From contig OZ038454.1 in assembly GCA_964036195.1 (NCBI GenBank), forward strand, positions 186,001-250,000: 64,000 nucleotides of DNA. Direction: 5' to 3'. How positions within the stretch are numbered: the first letter of the stretch is position 1; every line of letters starts with the position of its first letter. The position numbers and the translations under genes are program-made. Below the pieces are notes generated by a model, which saw only the letters and a program-made list of their open reading frames with translations, had not been told where the DNA came from and searched no databases. Positions 30,301-40,236 of the stretch are shown here, in pieces. This stretch comes from Sphaerolaimus hirsutus (lineage: Eukaryota; Nematoda; Chromadorea; Monhysterida; Sphaerolaimidae).

Positions 30301-32474
30301 GGTTTGCACCCACTCTTTTGCATGCAAAAACGTCATTATTTCACTTTTATAATTTCCACTAATTTTTCCGGGATCGGGATCCCGGACTTGGGAGTTTCTC
30401 GGGATCGGGATCGGGATTTGAAAACTTTCGGGATCGGGATCGGGATTGGTATTTTTGAGATTTCGGGATCGGGATCGGGATTGGGGTTTCGGGATCGGGA
30501 TCGGGACTGGTAAATCCCGGAATTTCACGGGATCCGGGATCGGGATCGGGATCCCGTTTGAACCCTAGTGACGGTCCCGTGTTGGTAACTTATTTTGGCG
30601 AAAACTCCCAGCGCAAGCGTGCACCGTCAACGCTCCGGTATGGCGCGACACGACCGCAACTTTCCCCCCCCCCTAATTCTGTTGCAAGTAAATACAGGAG
30701 TATATACAAATATCGAAATTGTTGTCAATTGTCACTTGACAGTATTTCTTTGCAACACTAATTGGAAATTACAACTGGTGTTTGTAAATATTTCTGTATT
30801 TACATGCAAATTGGAATTTTTGACTTGCTTGTGTAAATATTTTCAAAAATATTTATTTTTTCAAAAAAAAATTGCTCATAAGTGTTTTATTGTTGCTGCT
30901 GTTTTATAAATACTTGAGGGTTTTTTGAAAATATTTATTTATTTTTTCAAATATTTTTAAAATATTTTTTAAATAACATTTTTTAATTTACAAAAATATG
31001 TACAGATGCATATCAAAGAATCCGAAATTTACACAGTACACTGAACAAGCAAGTTGTTGCAGCCGCGGCTGTGCTTGGATAGGAGCGCATGGTTTTTTTC
31101 TGCAGCTGGCTGCAGGGCGGCGCAAATTGGGGGGGGGGGAGTTACAGTCGCGAGGTACAGGAGCGTTGACGGTGCACGCTTGCGCTGCATGGAGTTTACT
31201 TGCGCTAGGAGTAGCTTAGGGGGCTCTACATGAGCACCGAGTCTACATGGGAACCGGGTCTACATGGGCACCGAGTTTACATGCGCACGGAGTCTTGGCT
31301 TTTTTAGATAATAAAAAGCTTTTTTGAAGAAAAAAAAGCAGATCATTTAAAATAACTGGTTTTAGTCGCAAGTCTGAGCGCATAGGAAAACTGCCCCCTG
31401 GTGTACGCCCGTGTGGAGCAAGGTGGACACAAGCGGACGGACCTGCGCCAGCTGCGCTTGTTGTCGACGAGCATGCGCTTCCACAGCATGGACATGAGCT
31501 CGGGGTAGGTGTCGTAGTGGAGCGAGGCGGCGGCCAGCTCGGCGCACTGCGCCCCGGTCGGCCCCCAGGGGTCGTCGTTGGTCGCGTCGCGCACCTGCGC
31601 CTCCACCTCCGTGTAGTTCATCACCAGCCCCTGTCTGCAGTGGGGGGCATGTTCTCGCTTGACACTCGGGTCTCCAGGGGGCTGCCCTCCCTACAAAACA
31701 TCATCCATCGATCTCGGAAGCTGCCCCTCTATCTATCTATCCTGAGGCAAAATTTATTGGCTACTATCCTTTGAATCACTCAGCTATCCATCCATATGGA
31801 GCAAATTTTGAGCGATCGTTACCCGATTTTTAGGGCCCACACACGCTAGTTGACATCGACACCAAATGTCAACTGGTGCAGATCCCAATTCAAAGCTTGC
31901 TGACGAGTGGAAGGTGACGTTCAAACACACTTTGAAACACTTCTTTGGGTTAGGTTTAGAAACTTTGGTGAATTCCTTGCACGCAAAAACTTGTGAAACA
32001 TTTTTTTGCAGGTTCAGTTTGGCACCTAGTTTAACTGAAATACTTATGGTGTCTCTAAAAATCCTTGGAATGTCTAACAAAAAAAACAGCAAAATTGATG
32101 TTCCATCAGTTCTTAAAACATTTCCCAACTGATTATTTTTATTTAGAATTGTTAAAAAAATAGTTATAATTGAAAAGAATCAAATTGATTTTTTACCGGG
32201 TCTATTTCTAAATGCAAAATTCTAAATATCTAGTGAATGTGTTGAAAACTCTTAATTTTGAGGGAAAAGTTTAATTTGGTCAAGATTTCTAAAATAACGT
32301 GAGTTGGTTTTTAAAACCAGTTCTCAAAAAAGCAACCACAATCTCTAATCTTGCCAGAAGGCCAAAAAAACGTAAAACAAACACTTTATCGGCTATCTGT
32401 CGCACTTGGTAAGTATTAACTGAATTCACCACATTGTTAGCAACTTTTGATAGTCCCTCAAAAATTTCAGCCAT
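21161..32474 (-). CDS. CLINT1: Clathrin interactor 1 / epsinR (ENTH-domain adaptor), 11 exons found, 3' end missing
   Basis: EpsinR binds phosphoinositides through its ENTH domain and links clathrin, AP-1/GGA and SNARE cargo on trans-Golgi and endosomal membranes. Exons 1-4 encode the ENTH domain: NDDPWGPTG, MLWKRML, DLRSLEHYAFVDEHG and QDDERLREERK are close to CLINT1/lqfR as I know them. The later exons are low-complexity with adaptor motifs: a clathrin-box-like DDLLSLD in exon 7, and FGDFASAF and EFADFAAF in exons 8-9, which resemble the gamma-ear-binding motifs of the family. Phases agree at all ten joins, giving at least 545 residues against roughly 625 in human. The frame is still open at 21161, so at least one 3' exon is unfound. 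Introns are full of transposons. Confidence 0.9.
21339..22156. other. CLINT1 intron 10, 3' part; nothing recognised
   Basis: AT-rich intron sequence. A fragment resembling a C-run repeat end lies near 22060-22125. No exon, RNA gene or complete element was recognised. Confidence 0.4.
22157..22795. repeat. TGAGGCGTC-family element in CLINT1 intron
   Basis: It begins TGAGGCGTCTACTTCTAAAA and ends with an inverted copy, TTTTAGAAGTAGAGGCCTCA. The word GTCGACAAGTCCA recurs in both orientations inside. The second copy is at 27375-27982. Confidence 0.75.
22888..23028 (-). CDS. CLINT1: CLINT1 exon 10 (Gln/Asn-rich)
   Basis: 47 codons, from SVGTTPAAGPPLQPM to NQNNNDAQ. Acceptor TTGCAG, donor CAG/GTTTGC, phase 0 at both ends. 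Confidence 0.82.
23087..23573. repeat. TAGGGTTCAA-family element with GGGATC repeats, CLINT1 intron
   Basis: It begins TAGGGTTCAAGCGGGAT and ends ATCCCGTTTGAACCCTA, with dense imperfect CGGGAT arrays at both sides of a unique centre. It ends 12 bp from exon 9. No matching TSD was seen. Confidence 0.7.
23585..23711 (-). CDS. CLINT1: CLINT1 exon 9 (DF/F motif region)
   Basis: It encodes PNAVASPVDEFADFAAF through ISHDDLF. Acceptor TTTCAG; strong donor GTGAGT, phase 0. Confidence 0.88.
23712..24090. other. CLINT1 intron; repeat fragments
   Basis: A fragment starting CAGGGGTCTCC near 23791 resembles the end of the 26372-26878 element. Short TTCACTTCTAA repeats occur at 23980-24060. No exon was seen. 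Confidence 0.4.
24091..24289. repeat. Near-perfect hairpin element with 8-bp TSD
   Basis: A 199-bp inverted repeat whose arms are tandem variants of CCGAATGTATACCC and CCGAAGGTAAGCCC. The centre is near 24190. The exact direct repeat AAAGTTCT flanks it (24083-24090 and 24290-24297). Confidence 0.8.
24442..24551 (-). CDS. CLINT1: CLINT1 exon 8 (DF/F motif region)
   Basis: It encodes EETFDVFSSA through IEGFGDFASAF to SNQM. An alternative acceptor at 24617 (CTGCCCCAG, the end of a MITE) is in phase and would add 22 codons. The donor GTCGCC is weak but is the one that gives the phase 2 needed by exon 9. Confidence 0.75.
24618..25285. repeat. GGCAGTCCC-family MITE, split by a foldback, CLINT1 intron 7
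   Basis: Left end CTGGGGCAGTCCCGCAC, right end GTGCGGGACTGCGATCAG, with GTGTAAAGC and GAATGTCATG words typical of the family. The left terminus abuts the alternative exon 8 acceptor at 24617. Confidence 0.65.
24635..25095. repeat. Foldback inserted in the MITE, TSD GTCCCGCAC
   Basis: Arms of tandem TACGCACAAATGCC / TACGCACAAACGCCC words face each other. GTCCCGCAC stands immediately outside both ends (24626-24634 and 25096-25104), consistent with an 8-9 bp TSD. Confidence 0.78.
25490..25744 (-). CDS. CLINT1: CLINT1 exon 7 (clathrin-box region)
   Basis: 85 codons, from PASPTRNRFPPPK to GGFLAQQ. It contains DDLLSLD, which fits the clathrin-box pattern. Acceptor TTGCAG, donor CAG/GTCAAT, phase 0 at both ends. 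Confidence 0.88.
25852..26041 (-). CDS. CLINT1: CLINT1 exon 6 (linker)
   Basis: It encodes YRFPPPKFMQAEADLK through QLGIPED. Acceptor TGTGCAG; donor GTGAGT, phase 0. RFPPPK recurs in exon 7, which suggests an internal duplication. Confidence 0.85.
26042..26371. repeat. CLINT1 intron with ACGGTAAA-type tandem repeat
   Basis: Imperfect GGTAAACGGTACGGTA units occupy about 26110-26260. The same repeat type appears at 25310-25345, 27240-27290 and 29745-29905, suggesting a dispersed minisatellite-bearing element. Confidence 0.55.
26372..26878. mobile_element. hAT-like MITE, CAGGGGTCTCC ends, in CLINT1 intron
   Basis: 507 bp beginning CAGGGGTCTCC and ending GGAGACCCCTG. An exact 8-bp TSD, CCATCACA, flanks it (26364-26371 and 26879-26886). 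G- and C-runs and CAGCTATCTATC words lie at both ends. A partial relative is at about 31655-31835. Confidence 0.85.
27157..27217 (-). CDS. CLINT1: CLINT1 exon 5 (linker)
   Basis: A short exon encoding SNSTQSNMASIDRCDLERD. Acceptor TGCCCCAG. The donor at CGACAG/GTTCGG was chosen because its phase 2 fits exon 6; the frame stays open further, so the 3' boundary is less certain. Confidence 0.65.
27375..27982. repeat. TGAGGCGT-family element, second copy
   Basis: It begins TGAGGCGTATAATTCTAAAA and ends GGACGCCTCA, with TA on both sides, as in Tc1/mariner insertions. The same GTCGACAAGTCCA/TGGACTTGTCGAC words as the 22157 copy occur inside, in inverted order. Confidence 0.75.
27983..28356. other. 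CLINT1 intron 4; repeat remnants
   Basis: Remnants near 28110-28350 (ACGGACCGCGGAG and GAATAATGCATAGC) resemble blocks at 20690-20900 and 52190-52440. No exon was seen. Confidence 0.4.
28357..28998. mobile_element. hAT-like element, TAGGGATGGCC ends, CLINT1 intron 4
   Basis: 642 bp, from TAGGGATGGCC to GGCCATCCCTA, perfectly inverted. Flanks GCTTGCAG (28349-28356) and GCCTGCAG (28999-29006) match at 7 of 8 positions. No transposase remains. Confidence 0.75.
29180..29326 (-). CDS. CLINT1: CLINT1 exon 4 (ENTH end)
   Basis: It encodes RHRAKETIEMIQDDERLR through KRGFGS. Acceptor ACTTTCAG; donor GTGAG, phase 1. The joined NVRHRAKE matches the family's NxRxKxKE stretch. Confidence 0.95.
29521..29669 (-). 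CDS. CLINT1: CLINT1 exon 3 (ENTH)
   Basis: It encodes RVYKSLVLLNGLLKHGSER through DEHGRDQGVN. Acceptor CTGGCAG; donor GTGCCT after AATG, phase 1. Both phases match the neighbouring exons. Confidence 0.95.
29745..29905. repeat. ACGGTACGGTAAA tandem repeat, CLINT1 intron 2
   Basis: About four imperfect units of GCGGTAAACGGTACGGTACG type. The short open frame across it is a by-product of the repeat. Confidence 0.7.
30043..30567. repeat. GGGATC-repeat element, CLINT1 intron 2
   Basis: Imperfect CGGGATCGGGATTGG arrays flank a centre almost identical to that of 23087-23573, including CTCAAAACACTGTTGGATGC. The right end is ATCCCGTTTGAACCCTA; the left terminus is worn (TGGTTCAATATACGGGAT). Confidence 0.7.
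30603..31196. repeat. Foldback, CLINT1 intron 2
   Basis: Left arm GCGCAAGCGTGCACCGTCAA, then a C-run near 30665; the right arm is the inverse near 31130-31190 after a G-run. The AT-rich middle has no gene. Confidence 0.65.
31225..31293. repeat. 17-bp tandem repeat, four units
   Basis: Variants of TCTACATGGGCACCGAG are repeated four times with a few substitutions, about 150 bp from CLINT1 exon 2 on its intron side. Confidence 0.8.
31443..31630 (-). CDS. CLINT1: CLINT1 exon 2 (ENTH core)
   Basis: It encodes VMNYTEVEAQVRDATNDD through DNKRSWR. The acceptor ACAG precedes GGGCTGGTG; the donor after CGCAG leaves phase 2. It is GC-rich compared with its introns. Confidence 0.93.
31655..31835. repeat. 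Partial CAGGGGTCTCC-family copy, CLINT1 intron 1
   Basis: GGGTCTCCAGGGGGCTGCC, CTATCTATCTATCC, GAGGCAAAATTTATTGGCTACTA and TGGAGCAAATTTTGAG parallel the left half of 26372-26878. No TSD was found. Confidence 0.65.
32385..32474 (-). CDS. CLINT1: CLINT1 exon 1 (start codon)
   Basis: 30 codons from ATG at 32474, with YQVRQIADK aligning to the N-terminal helix of ENTH. An upstream in-frame ATG at 32531 exists; 32474 is the simpler start. Donor GTGTTTG, phase 0. Confidence 0.75.
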
Positions 32475-34660
32475 CTTGTAAATAACAATAAATGTGCAAC
32501 AACGCCCACTCTGTGTACCTGCAAAAAACATGTTAATATAAAAGTGACGTGTTATTATTGTGAAACTGAAACCTCTCCAGTGAAAAGGGACTGTTGTTAT
32601 TTTTCACGTTGCTCTACGTTGCTTACGTTCTTTTACACTGTAGTGTACGTTTTAAAGTGTATTTAGATGAATAATGTCACGCAAAAACTGTCTGCATGGC
32701 GGAAGTAATGAAATGCAACCAGTGAAAAAATAAACATGTTCGGTCATTATTCATATCGGTTAGAGTACATTTGCGCGCAACCAGTGGAATATAGCCGCCT
32801 ACTTCTGCACAACGCTTGTGTTGATTCTCAGTACATTTCAAAACGGGCAACTGCAATCTTTAGGGCAAAAACAAACTGACACGAAACATTGAGTTTGGTC
32901 GTCAAGGAAGTTTCTTTTTTACATAAGGGATTCATTTGTGCGGCGACTTCGGAAGTGTTTTTTTGTTTACCGTAGACACCGTTTTTTATACAAAACAACA
33001 TAACTTGTTTGCGGCGTTAAAAAAGTGGAAGCCTCTATCTTTGGAAATGTATTTTCCATTTTATATCACAACTTTTAGCAGTTTGTCGACCCACAAAAAT
33101 AAATATGGGAGGTGAGAACAAGGGTGTACATTACCTTCGTTTCTATGTTACTCAAACGAATCGCGTCATTTATGATATCTTGGCTCGCGGCCAAGTTTGT
33201 ATTGGATACTGCTACATGTTGCACAAACGAGAGTATTAGCGACCGGAAATCGCGGCTGACAGACTAGTTGACACATGTATGTGAACTCGTCTGTGTTAAC
33301 TAGTTTGTGTCTACTCAGATTTCGGCTTCACGTGTCGCAGAGCGATCTTCCAATGCACTTTTCTGTAATATTTATTTTACAACGTGCCGCATGTGCATTT
33401 GGAGATCCCTCTGCGACACGTGTCTAGATCTGAGTTGACAAGGATCAGTTGACGCACATGTGTCAACTAGTGTGCAGGTCGCCAATGAACGGGGAATGTA
33501 TTTCGTTGCACGTTTAGGATGGTTTATGGTATTTCGCATTTCTGTGTGTATCCAAAAACTCTTCCTTGGCTAGCTTCCAAGATATCATAAGGCACATCCT
33601 CGACTCAAACAGAAACAAACCTCTTATGAGAAATTGGCAACCGGCCAAAAATTATTTCGAAATGGCTGTACATAAAATAATCAAATGAAAAAATCGGCCA
33701 AATTAAAAATGTTCCTAGGCTTATTTTCATAGTGGAACCTAATAATAATTATGATGCACATAAAATAACGAAACATACATTTAAGTAAATATGTAAACAA
33801 TGTCATAAAACTTAAACCCCACGATTTACAATGGTGATTACCATAATTTTATTATTCAAATTCCATTTTAAATTATATGGTAGACTTGATCGGTTATAAA
33901 GCTATGTTCTCTATTTAAGCAGAAAAAAATATTCAAAGTTTAATTTTTTACGATTTTACAGGTAAAATTATGATATCATGTTAAAATTCAAATGCCACAC
34001 AAATTTGTGTCACAAAGTATCCTGTAAAATATTAAGTGTAATTGATTTTTTGCATTTACTGCTTATTTTACTTAATAATCAATTACCGCGACCCTACAAA
34101 TGTGTGAACGGCATTTTACATTTTAGCTGACAGTTTAAAATGAGGGACTCGTCCAAGTATAGTTTAGAAACAATTTCCTCATAAAAATACACATTTTAAA
34201 CAGGCAAAAATAAACAATATATGAAACTCCGCTGCCTGAAACAGCTAAAAATATTTACAATACTAAAATTTGTAACAAAGCACTTTGTAAACTAAAAGTA
34301 CGCTATTTTACACGCCATTTCGCAAAACATTTCACAAAATCTAGACGCAGGCACACTTTATGTACGCAGCAATTTTCAATGTTTATCGAACTCGCTGCGC
34401 GCCCAAATTGAACGCTGAAACTGGCCGCCTTTATGTGTATTTCAGCTGTAACGATGGCAAACGAACATGTTTCGTTTTCAACAAAACATTTTTGAATTAT
34501 TTGTAAGTGAACGAATTTTTATAGCAACACTAGACAGAAACTTCAAAATCGGGAATTCTCTGAGGATGTTCATTCAAATTTTTTCTTTTATTTCCTTGCT
34601 TAAATTTTGAGCAGTTTTTATGTTAAATCTGGATTTTGTTACGCAAGAGCTGTTTGATAA
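32475..34660. other. 5' flank of CLINT1; intergenic, one foldback
   Basis: No coding domain recognised. The CLINT1 promoter should lie just above 32474, but I see no element I can defend as a TATA box or initiator. A compact foldback (ACTAGTTGACACATG to CATGTGTCAACTAGTGTG) occupies 33247-33483 and belongs to the 13962-14460 family. Confidence 0.5.
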
Positions 34661-35813
34661 CTTACCTACAGTATTACATCGAAATACCCCCAGGGCGTTT
34701 ATTATATCACCAGAAAATTTTGAGATGGGTTATTCAAGTTGAATGGGTTATTCAAGGTAGTACACTACCATTCAGAATACCTTCCATTGAAGGAAATTTT
34801 GAGTTTCTGAATGGTAGTGTATTACTTTGCCAGGATTTTTTGAAATTTCTCATACTCAGCAGATGTAGCCAAATTCAATATGTAGTATAAAACACTGTAA
34901 TGTGTTCCAATACAACTGACTCATCGTATTTAACACATGTTTTGCTTCACCAACCGCAGGTTTGTTTTCTTTATATTAGCTTTACACTGAATTCAGGTAG
35001 GGATAATTCAAAGAGGTATTTTATTATTTCCCCAGGTCACTCAGACCTAGGTGTATTTCGAGGGGGTCAATAGAAGGAGAGTTAATTCAAGACAATATGA
35101 TGTACTGATCACCTAAACACTGTACAAACAATGATACCATATTTTAGTAAATAACGAAAAACTGCACTAGATTCATCCATGAAAGTACTGCAATCTGAAA
35201 AAATCTAAAATTTATTTTTTGTACAGTTGGCATATGGTAGATTTCATTGTAAAGTGTGCAGTCAGTGGACTTAGATGACTACAACTTATCTGTCTCACAC
35301 TGTCCACATTTCTCTGGGAATGAGGCAATTGAAGGAAAAATATGGGAGCTGAATTTTATTTTTTAAATTTTCTCGAAAGCAATAAACAATGGTAAAACTT
35401 TCTGAACTAACTTACTAATGATAATAATATACCTATGCAAAATTCTAAATATGGAAAAGTATTTTTTTCCATCTTTGCTGGAGATGGGTGAAAATCAATA
35501 AGATTTTTATTCTATAGATCGCAGTATGACGGGTTGTCTACATGTTTATCAGACGACCTACGATATTCCACAACAAGAATTGAGAGTTCATTTTACACAG
35601 AAATCTACCGTAAGCCATCTGAACAATGGACATAAATCATGTATATTTTGTTATCACTATACAATATGCGATAATTTAGCACAGAATTTTTTATACTAAA
35701 CGACAGACACACAGTGCAGTACACACAAATCTACCATAGTCTTGTGAATAACCATTACACGTTCGAATTCGTGTTCTGATATTCACAATTTTGCACCATT
35801 GCCCTGCAGGATA
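34661..35813. other. No gene; decayed repeats
   Basis: Fragments of the G-run TA-flanked family at about 34670-34760 and 34995-35095 (CGAAATACCCCC, GTATTTCGAGGGGG). TATACTC-family arms near 35225-35265 and 35580-35630 (ATGGTAGATTTCATTGTAA, GAAATCTACCGTAAGCC). Confidence 0.5.
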
Positions 35814-35821
35814 ATCTTAGG

Positions 35822-36335
35822 TAGGGTGTCAACTTTCCGTTTTCCGTTTCCGCTTTCCGCAGGCAAAATTTTTTTCATTTCCGTTTCCGTTTTCCAGCTG
35901 CTAAATTTTTTTTCCATTTCAGTTTTTCCGCCTTTTTTCCATTTTCCAGCTCAATTGTCTGTTTTTCCAACTTTTTCCATTTTCTGACTCAATTCTCTGT
36001 TTTCTGTTTCAGCCAAACTGGTAAACATGCATGCAGGTTCTCAATTATGTGAATTGTTGTTTATTTCTAGCAAGATTTCTGCCAATTTTTTTGATTTCTG
36101 GATAAATTTCTGCAATTTTTTTTCCGTTTCCGGCAAAATTTCAGCAAATTTTTTCCATTTCCGGCATAATTTCAGTAAATTTTTCCGTTTCCATTTCCGT
36201 TTTCTGGCCTTTCATTTTTCCGTTTTCCGTTTTCCGGCAGGTGCAAATTTTTTTCCATTTCCGTTTTCTGGCAAGTGTAAATTTTTTTCCGTTTCCGTTT
36301 CCGTGTTCCGCCAAAAAGTTTTTGTTGACACCCTA
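35822..36335. mobile_element. hAT-like MITE, TAGGGTGTCAA family, copy A
   Basis: 514 bp from TAGGGTGTCAA to TTGACACCCTA. An exact TSD, ATCTTAGG, flanks it (35814-35821 and 36336-36343). The interior is a degenerate minisatellite of TTTCCGTTTTCCGGCA type, which creates spurious Phe-rich open frames. Confidence 0.9.
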
Positions 36336-36343
36336 ATCTTAGG

Positions 36344-36847
36344 TGATCATGTAATTTACATCTGCGCGATCGACCAGACCCCTATGCAGCAACAAATCAA
36401 CCCGCCAAGAACGCTTTTCCTTGTGTAGTAGTTGACTGAAGTTGCTATTTTACGAACTTACACTTGTGAATACCCAATTTAATCATCGCTGTGCTTCCAG
36501 ATGACAAACATGCACATGTAAACTCATTTCACGGAAACATACCACCTCGTTAATAGGTATACTCGGCGGACATCACACTTAGTATGGAAATCTACCGTAA
36601 CACATCTGAATTATGAACCCAAACAGAACTGATGATAATAAATATTTCATTTTCACTATTGAAAAATTAATTACGAAATTAATCACGAAGTTACGAAGTT
36701 TTTATTCATTCAATTATGGTAGGATTCCGCACATACTTAGCGGTCGGCCGAGTGTAAATATGTGTTTTATGAAACACCCTACCCTTGCACAACACGGAAT
36801 GAAATAACAGCAAATGTCACTACAGAAATCTATATGTATGTAGGTAG
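36344..36847. other. No gene; TATACTC-family remnant
   Basis: TATACTCGGCGGACATCACAC, GAAATCTACCGTAACACATC and a return arm around 36715-36760 (TAGGATTCCGCACATA...GGTCGGCCGAGTG) outline a worn palindromic element. Confidence 0.45.
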
Positions 36848-36855
36848 CTCATAAC

Positions 36856-38089
36856 CGACGATGGGGAAAAAACAGAAATTGAACACAGAAACTCATTGAG
36901 TTTCTGTGTTTTTGTTTTACACAGGAACACGGAAACTCACAAATTTTGAAAAACTCAAAACTCAAATGAGTTTTTTTCTTGAGAACACAGAAACACAGAA
37001 ACACGACACGGAAACACAGAAAAGTTTTTTTGAGTTTTTTCAGTTTCTGTGTTTTTTCAGGGAAGCAGTTGAAGACACATGAATTCATGTAAACTAAACA
37101 AAACAAGATATGCATGTATAGTATGTAATTACCATAGTTCCTCGAAATACACCACTTTGAAATGCTCCCCCTTGAAATGGGCACTATGAACGTATAAATC
37201 CCCTCAAAATACCCCCCAAATTGAGTGTAAAGCTGCTGTTTGTGATTGGGCAATGCAGAACGCACATCAAAAACAATGACTGTGTTACATGAGAACAGGG
37301 TTTATACTATCTAAATACTTATTCTTAAGTCTATAAACACTTATTCTTGTTGGTTATTGCTGTACATTCTATGTATGTATGTTACAAACAATGAATTAGT
37401 ACAGGGAGTTCAAAAAATTTCTGGCGAAATAATTTACCCCCCACGAAATACCCCACTCAAAATTTCACGATGAAAAAATGAACCTCCTGGGATATTTCAA
37501 TAAATATGGTATGTACATAATGTATCCATATTTCTCAATGGAACAAAAAAGAAATGAAAGATGGCATGCACATCCCCTGGTGGATTTGAGAATTTTAACT
37601 TTCGACATGTTTAAGTGGAGTTGTTTTTCAAATCAATTCTGTAGTCTTCCATACAGTGCACATCCATTTAATAACTTTTGGAATACTGAGTAAATTGTTG
37701 TTTGTGGGCATTTTGTTGATTTCGGTGATGTGATGTGGATGTCCTCATTGTGGACATTTTTATGAACTTTTTTGACACATGAATGAATACACAGATGTTA
37801 TGGGGGGTTTAAACATGTGCAAAACCAACATTTTTTAAGAAAACTGCTGCTTCCACACCGAATGCTGTGAATCAGAATTTTTTGGGGGAAAAACTCAAGT
37901 TTTTTGGGAAAAACTTAAGTTTTTTAGAAAAAAAACTCAAAAAACTTGAGTTTTTACAAACAAAAAAAAACAGAAAAAAACAGAGATACTCAAGCTTTTT
38001 TCTTGAAAAAAACTCAAAACACAGGTATTCATTTTTGAAAAACTCAAAACACAGAAAGTGTTTTTTTTTGGAGAACTTACCCATCTTTG
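36856..38089. mobile_element. hAT-like element, CAACGATGG family, copy A
   Basis: 1234 bp with ends CGACGATGG and CCATCTTTG and an exact TSD, CTCATAAC (36848-36855 and 38090-38097). Both ends carry AACACAGAAACTC / GAGTTTTTGTG palindromic arrays. The centre contains a G-run block and the words GGCATGCACATC and TGTGGACATTTT that all close copies share. Confidence 0.88.
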
Positions 38090-38158
38090 CTCATAACACA
38101 CATAAACATGCAGAAAGCAGCATCGACTAAACCAAAACAAGATGTTAATTATTATTAC

Positions 38159-38262
38159 CTTCATTAGACGCTGCAGGGGATAGCAACACGTGCATATCTA
38201 TTCTATTTTCAGTGCATGCATTAGCGTTGGGAAGTGCCATTTGCGTGGTACCAGAGTTGACA
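38159..38262 (-). CDS. Possible orphan exon, function unknown
   Basis: An open stretch of 34 codons (SGTTQMALPNANA to LLSPAASNE) between an acceptor TCCAG and a donor GAAG/GTAATA. It ends just outside a palindromic repeat. No family recognised; it could be chance. Confidence 0.22.
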
Positions 38263-38289
38263 CTGGACGTATCGAGTGGAGCACATAAA

Positions 38290-40236
38290 CAGGGTGCACC
38301 CCAGGTCCGCCACCCAAATTCTGAGTCGGTGCCGGACGCCATATCTCCAGTTGTAGTGGGGGGATTTATTCGAAATTTTGAGGGCATATACTCGAAACCC
38401 ACCCACTACTATATACGGGCTGGGGAAGGTCGGCGACCCACCTGAGTGTGGGTCGCCGTATAAATGAATAGTTTTTTTTTTAAATCACTGTCCACGCGAG
38501 CTCCGCCACCCGTTGTTTTTTTTTTGATATAACGGGCTGCCAAACTAAAACTGTTAGTGGGAATTGATCGAAATTTTGAGGGGGTGCACAGTGAAAGGTA
38601 GCTCTCTGACAACTAGGTGACAACTCGCTTGCCAAAGCCTGAAAATAAGGCCAGCTCGCTGACAAACCAAATGCAGCTTGTTGACAACTTGCTGACATAT
38701 GTACCTTATGCATGTGATAGCTGGCTGACAACTCGCTGCCAAAATACACATTTCCAGCCTTCATTTGACCCAAAACACTTTTCACAAGGTGGTGATGAAA
38801 TATTATGGTAAAACACATGCAATATAATGCAAAGGTTGGTAAACATTGAGGCAATGAGGAAACATAAAATGCATAGAAACCAAAGAAATTTACGTAGGTC
38901 TGTTTTATTTTTCTTACCAACTTTCCATTGGCGCTGCACGCATTTTTTTGCAGTACACGTTTTTTTCTGTTTGTATTACAGGCATTACAAGTGGTACAGG
39001 TTGTGCAAACCCAGTGGGTTTTTTTATATTGGTGCTCAATAAAAAATGCTTCACATGGCGGCCCATTTTTTTAAACTCAAAACACTTTTCACACTTTAAA
39101 ATAGCCAACATGTATCTGAATTGAAATGTCAGAATGCTTGAAAGACGCCCAGCGGCCCTGCTGCGCGGCTGGCGCTTGCTTGCGTTTTTTTGTCATTTGA
39201 ATTGTGAGCTACATAGCTAGCTTGCACTACATTTCGATCCTTCATTTTTTGAATGTGAGAGCATTTTTCAACGTGTGTTTTGAATAGTTTGAGACACCAT
39301 GAATAACTTCTAACCATGCAATAATAAGTGCATTGTATCCAAAGTTTGTTTGTTTGCGGAATAGAAGTGCACCACCCAATAGCAACGTTTTGATGCATTG
39401 ATTTTATGTCTCAGATTCATTCATTTTCTGCACTCATGTTTGATTATACATTTTATGGGTCAAAACAATTTGTACACACTTCCATAAAGTGCATGTGGTG
39501 CAAATCACATTCAACTTGCTGACAACTCGCTGCCAGCTGTGCAGCTGCTGGGAAAATGCACCCCAACTTTCTGCCACTCGCTGACAACTGTGTTCCAACC
39601 CGCTGCCACTCGCTGACAACTATGTTCCAACTCGCTGCCAACAGTAAACAAATCGTTGTCAGCTAGTTGGAAGCGAGTTGTAGGAGAGTTGTCAGAGAGC
39701 TACCTTTCACTGTGGTGTACACGACACCCCCCACTTCTTTTCACAGAAGGTTGAGCCCCCTGGCGACCCCCCTGAGAGTGGACCGCTGGAAAATAATATG
39801 ATATTTTTGAGAATTCGCTGTCCAGTGCTAAACCTGGACAGCGAATTCTCAAAAATATCATTTTATTTTCCAGTGGTCCACTCTCAGGGGAGTCGCCAGG
39901 GGGCTCAACCTTCCGTGAAAAGTAGTGGGGGGTGTCGTGTACACCCCCTGAAAATTTCGATCAATTCCCCCCAACAGTTTTAGTTTGGCAGCCCACTATA
40001 TCAAAAAAACAACGGATGGCAGACCTCGCGTGGACAGCGATTTTTTCAAAAAAACTATTCATTTATACGGCGACCCACACTCAGGTGGGTCGCCGACCTT
40101 CCCCAGCCCGTATATAGTAGTGGGTGGGTTTCGAGTATATGCCCTCAAAATTTCGAATAAATCCCCCCACTACAACTGGAGATATGGCGTCCGGCACCGA
40201 CTCAGAATTTGGGTGACGGACCTGGCGTGCACCCTG
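38290..40236. mobile_element. Palindromic element, CAGGGTGCAC ends, interrupted
   Basis: Arms starting CAGGGTGCACCCCAGGTC and ending CCTGGCGTGCACCCTG face each other through several hundred bases, including CGGCGACCCACCTGAGTG. The centre of symmetry is near 39840, within CTGTCCAGTGCTAAACCTGG. The left arm is interrupted by 38587-39714. A second copy lies at 48098-49193. No clear TSD. Confidence 0.78.
38587..39714. mobile_element. Element with CACAGTGAAAGGTAGC ends, nested
   Basis: 1128 bp. It begins CACAGTGAAAGGTAGCTCTC and ends with the inverse, GAGAGCTACCTTTCACTGTG. The uninterrupted homologue at about 48385 reads GGGGGTGTACACG, so the insertion duplicated GTG. The internal ends are CTGACAACTCGCTGCC repeats. 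Confidence 0.78.

Noticed and set aside
36849-37265. 138-codon minus-strand frame with Phe/Cys-rich C-terminus
   Set aside because: Overlaps the AACACAGAAACTC arrays of a CAACGATGG element and recurs in other copies as repeat sequence.
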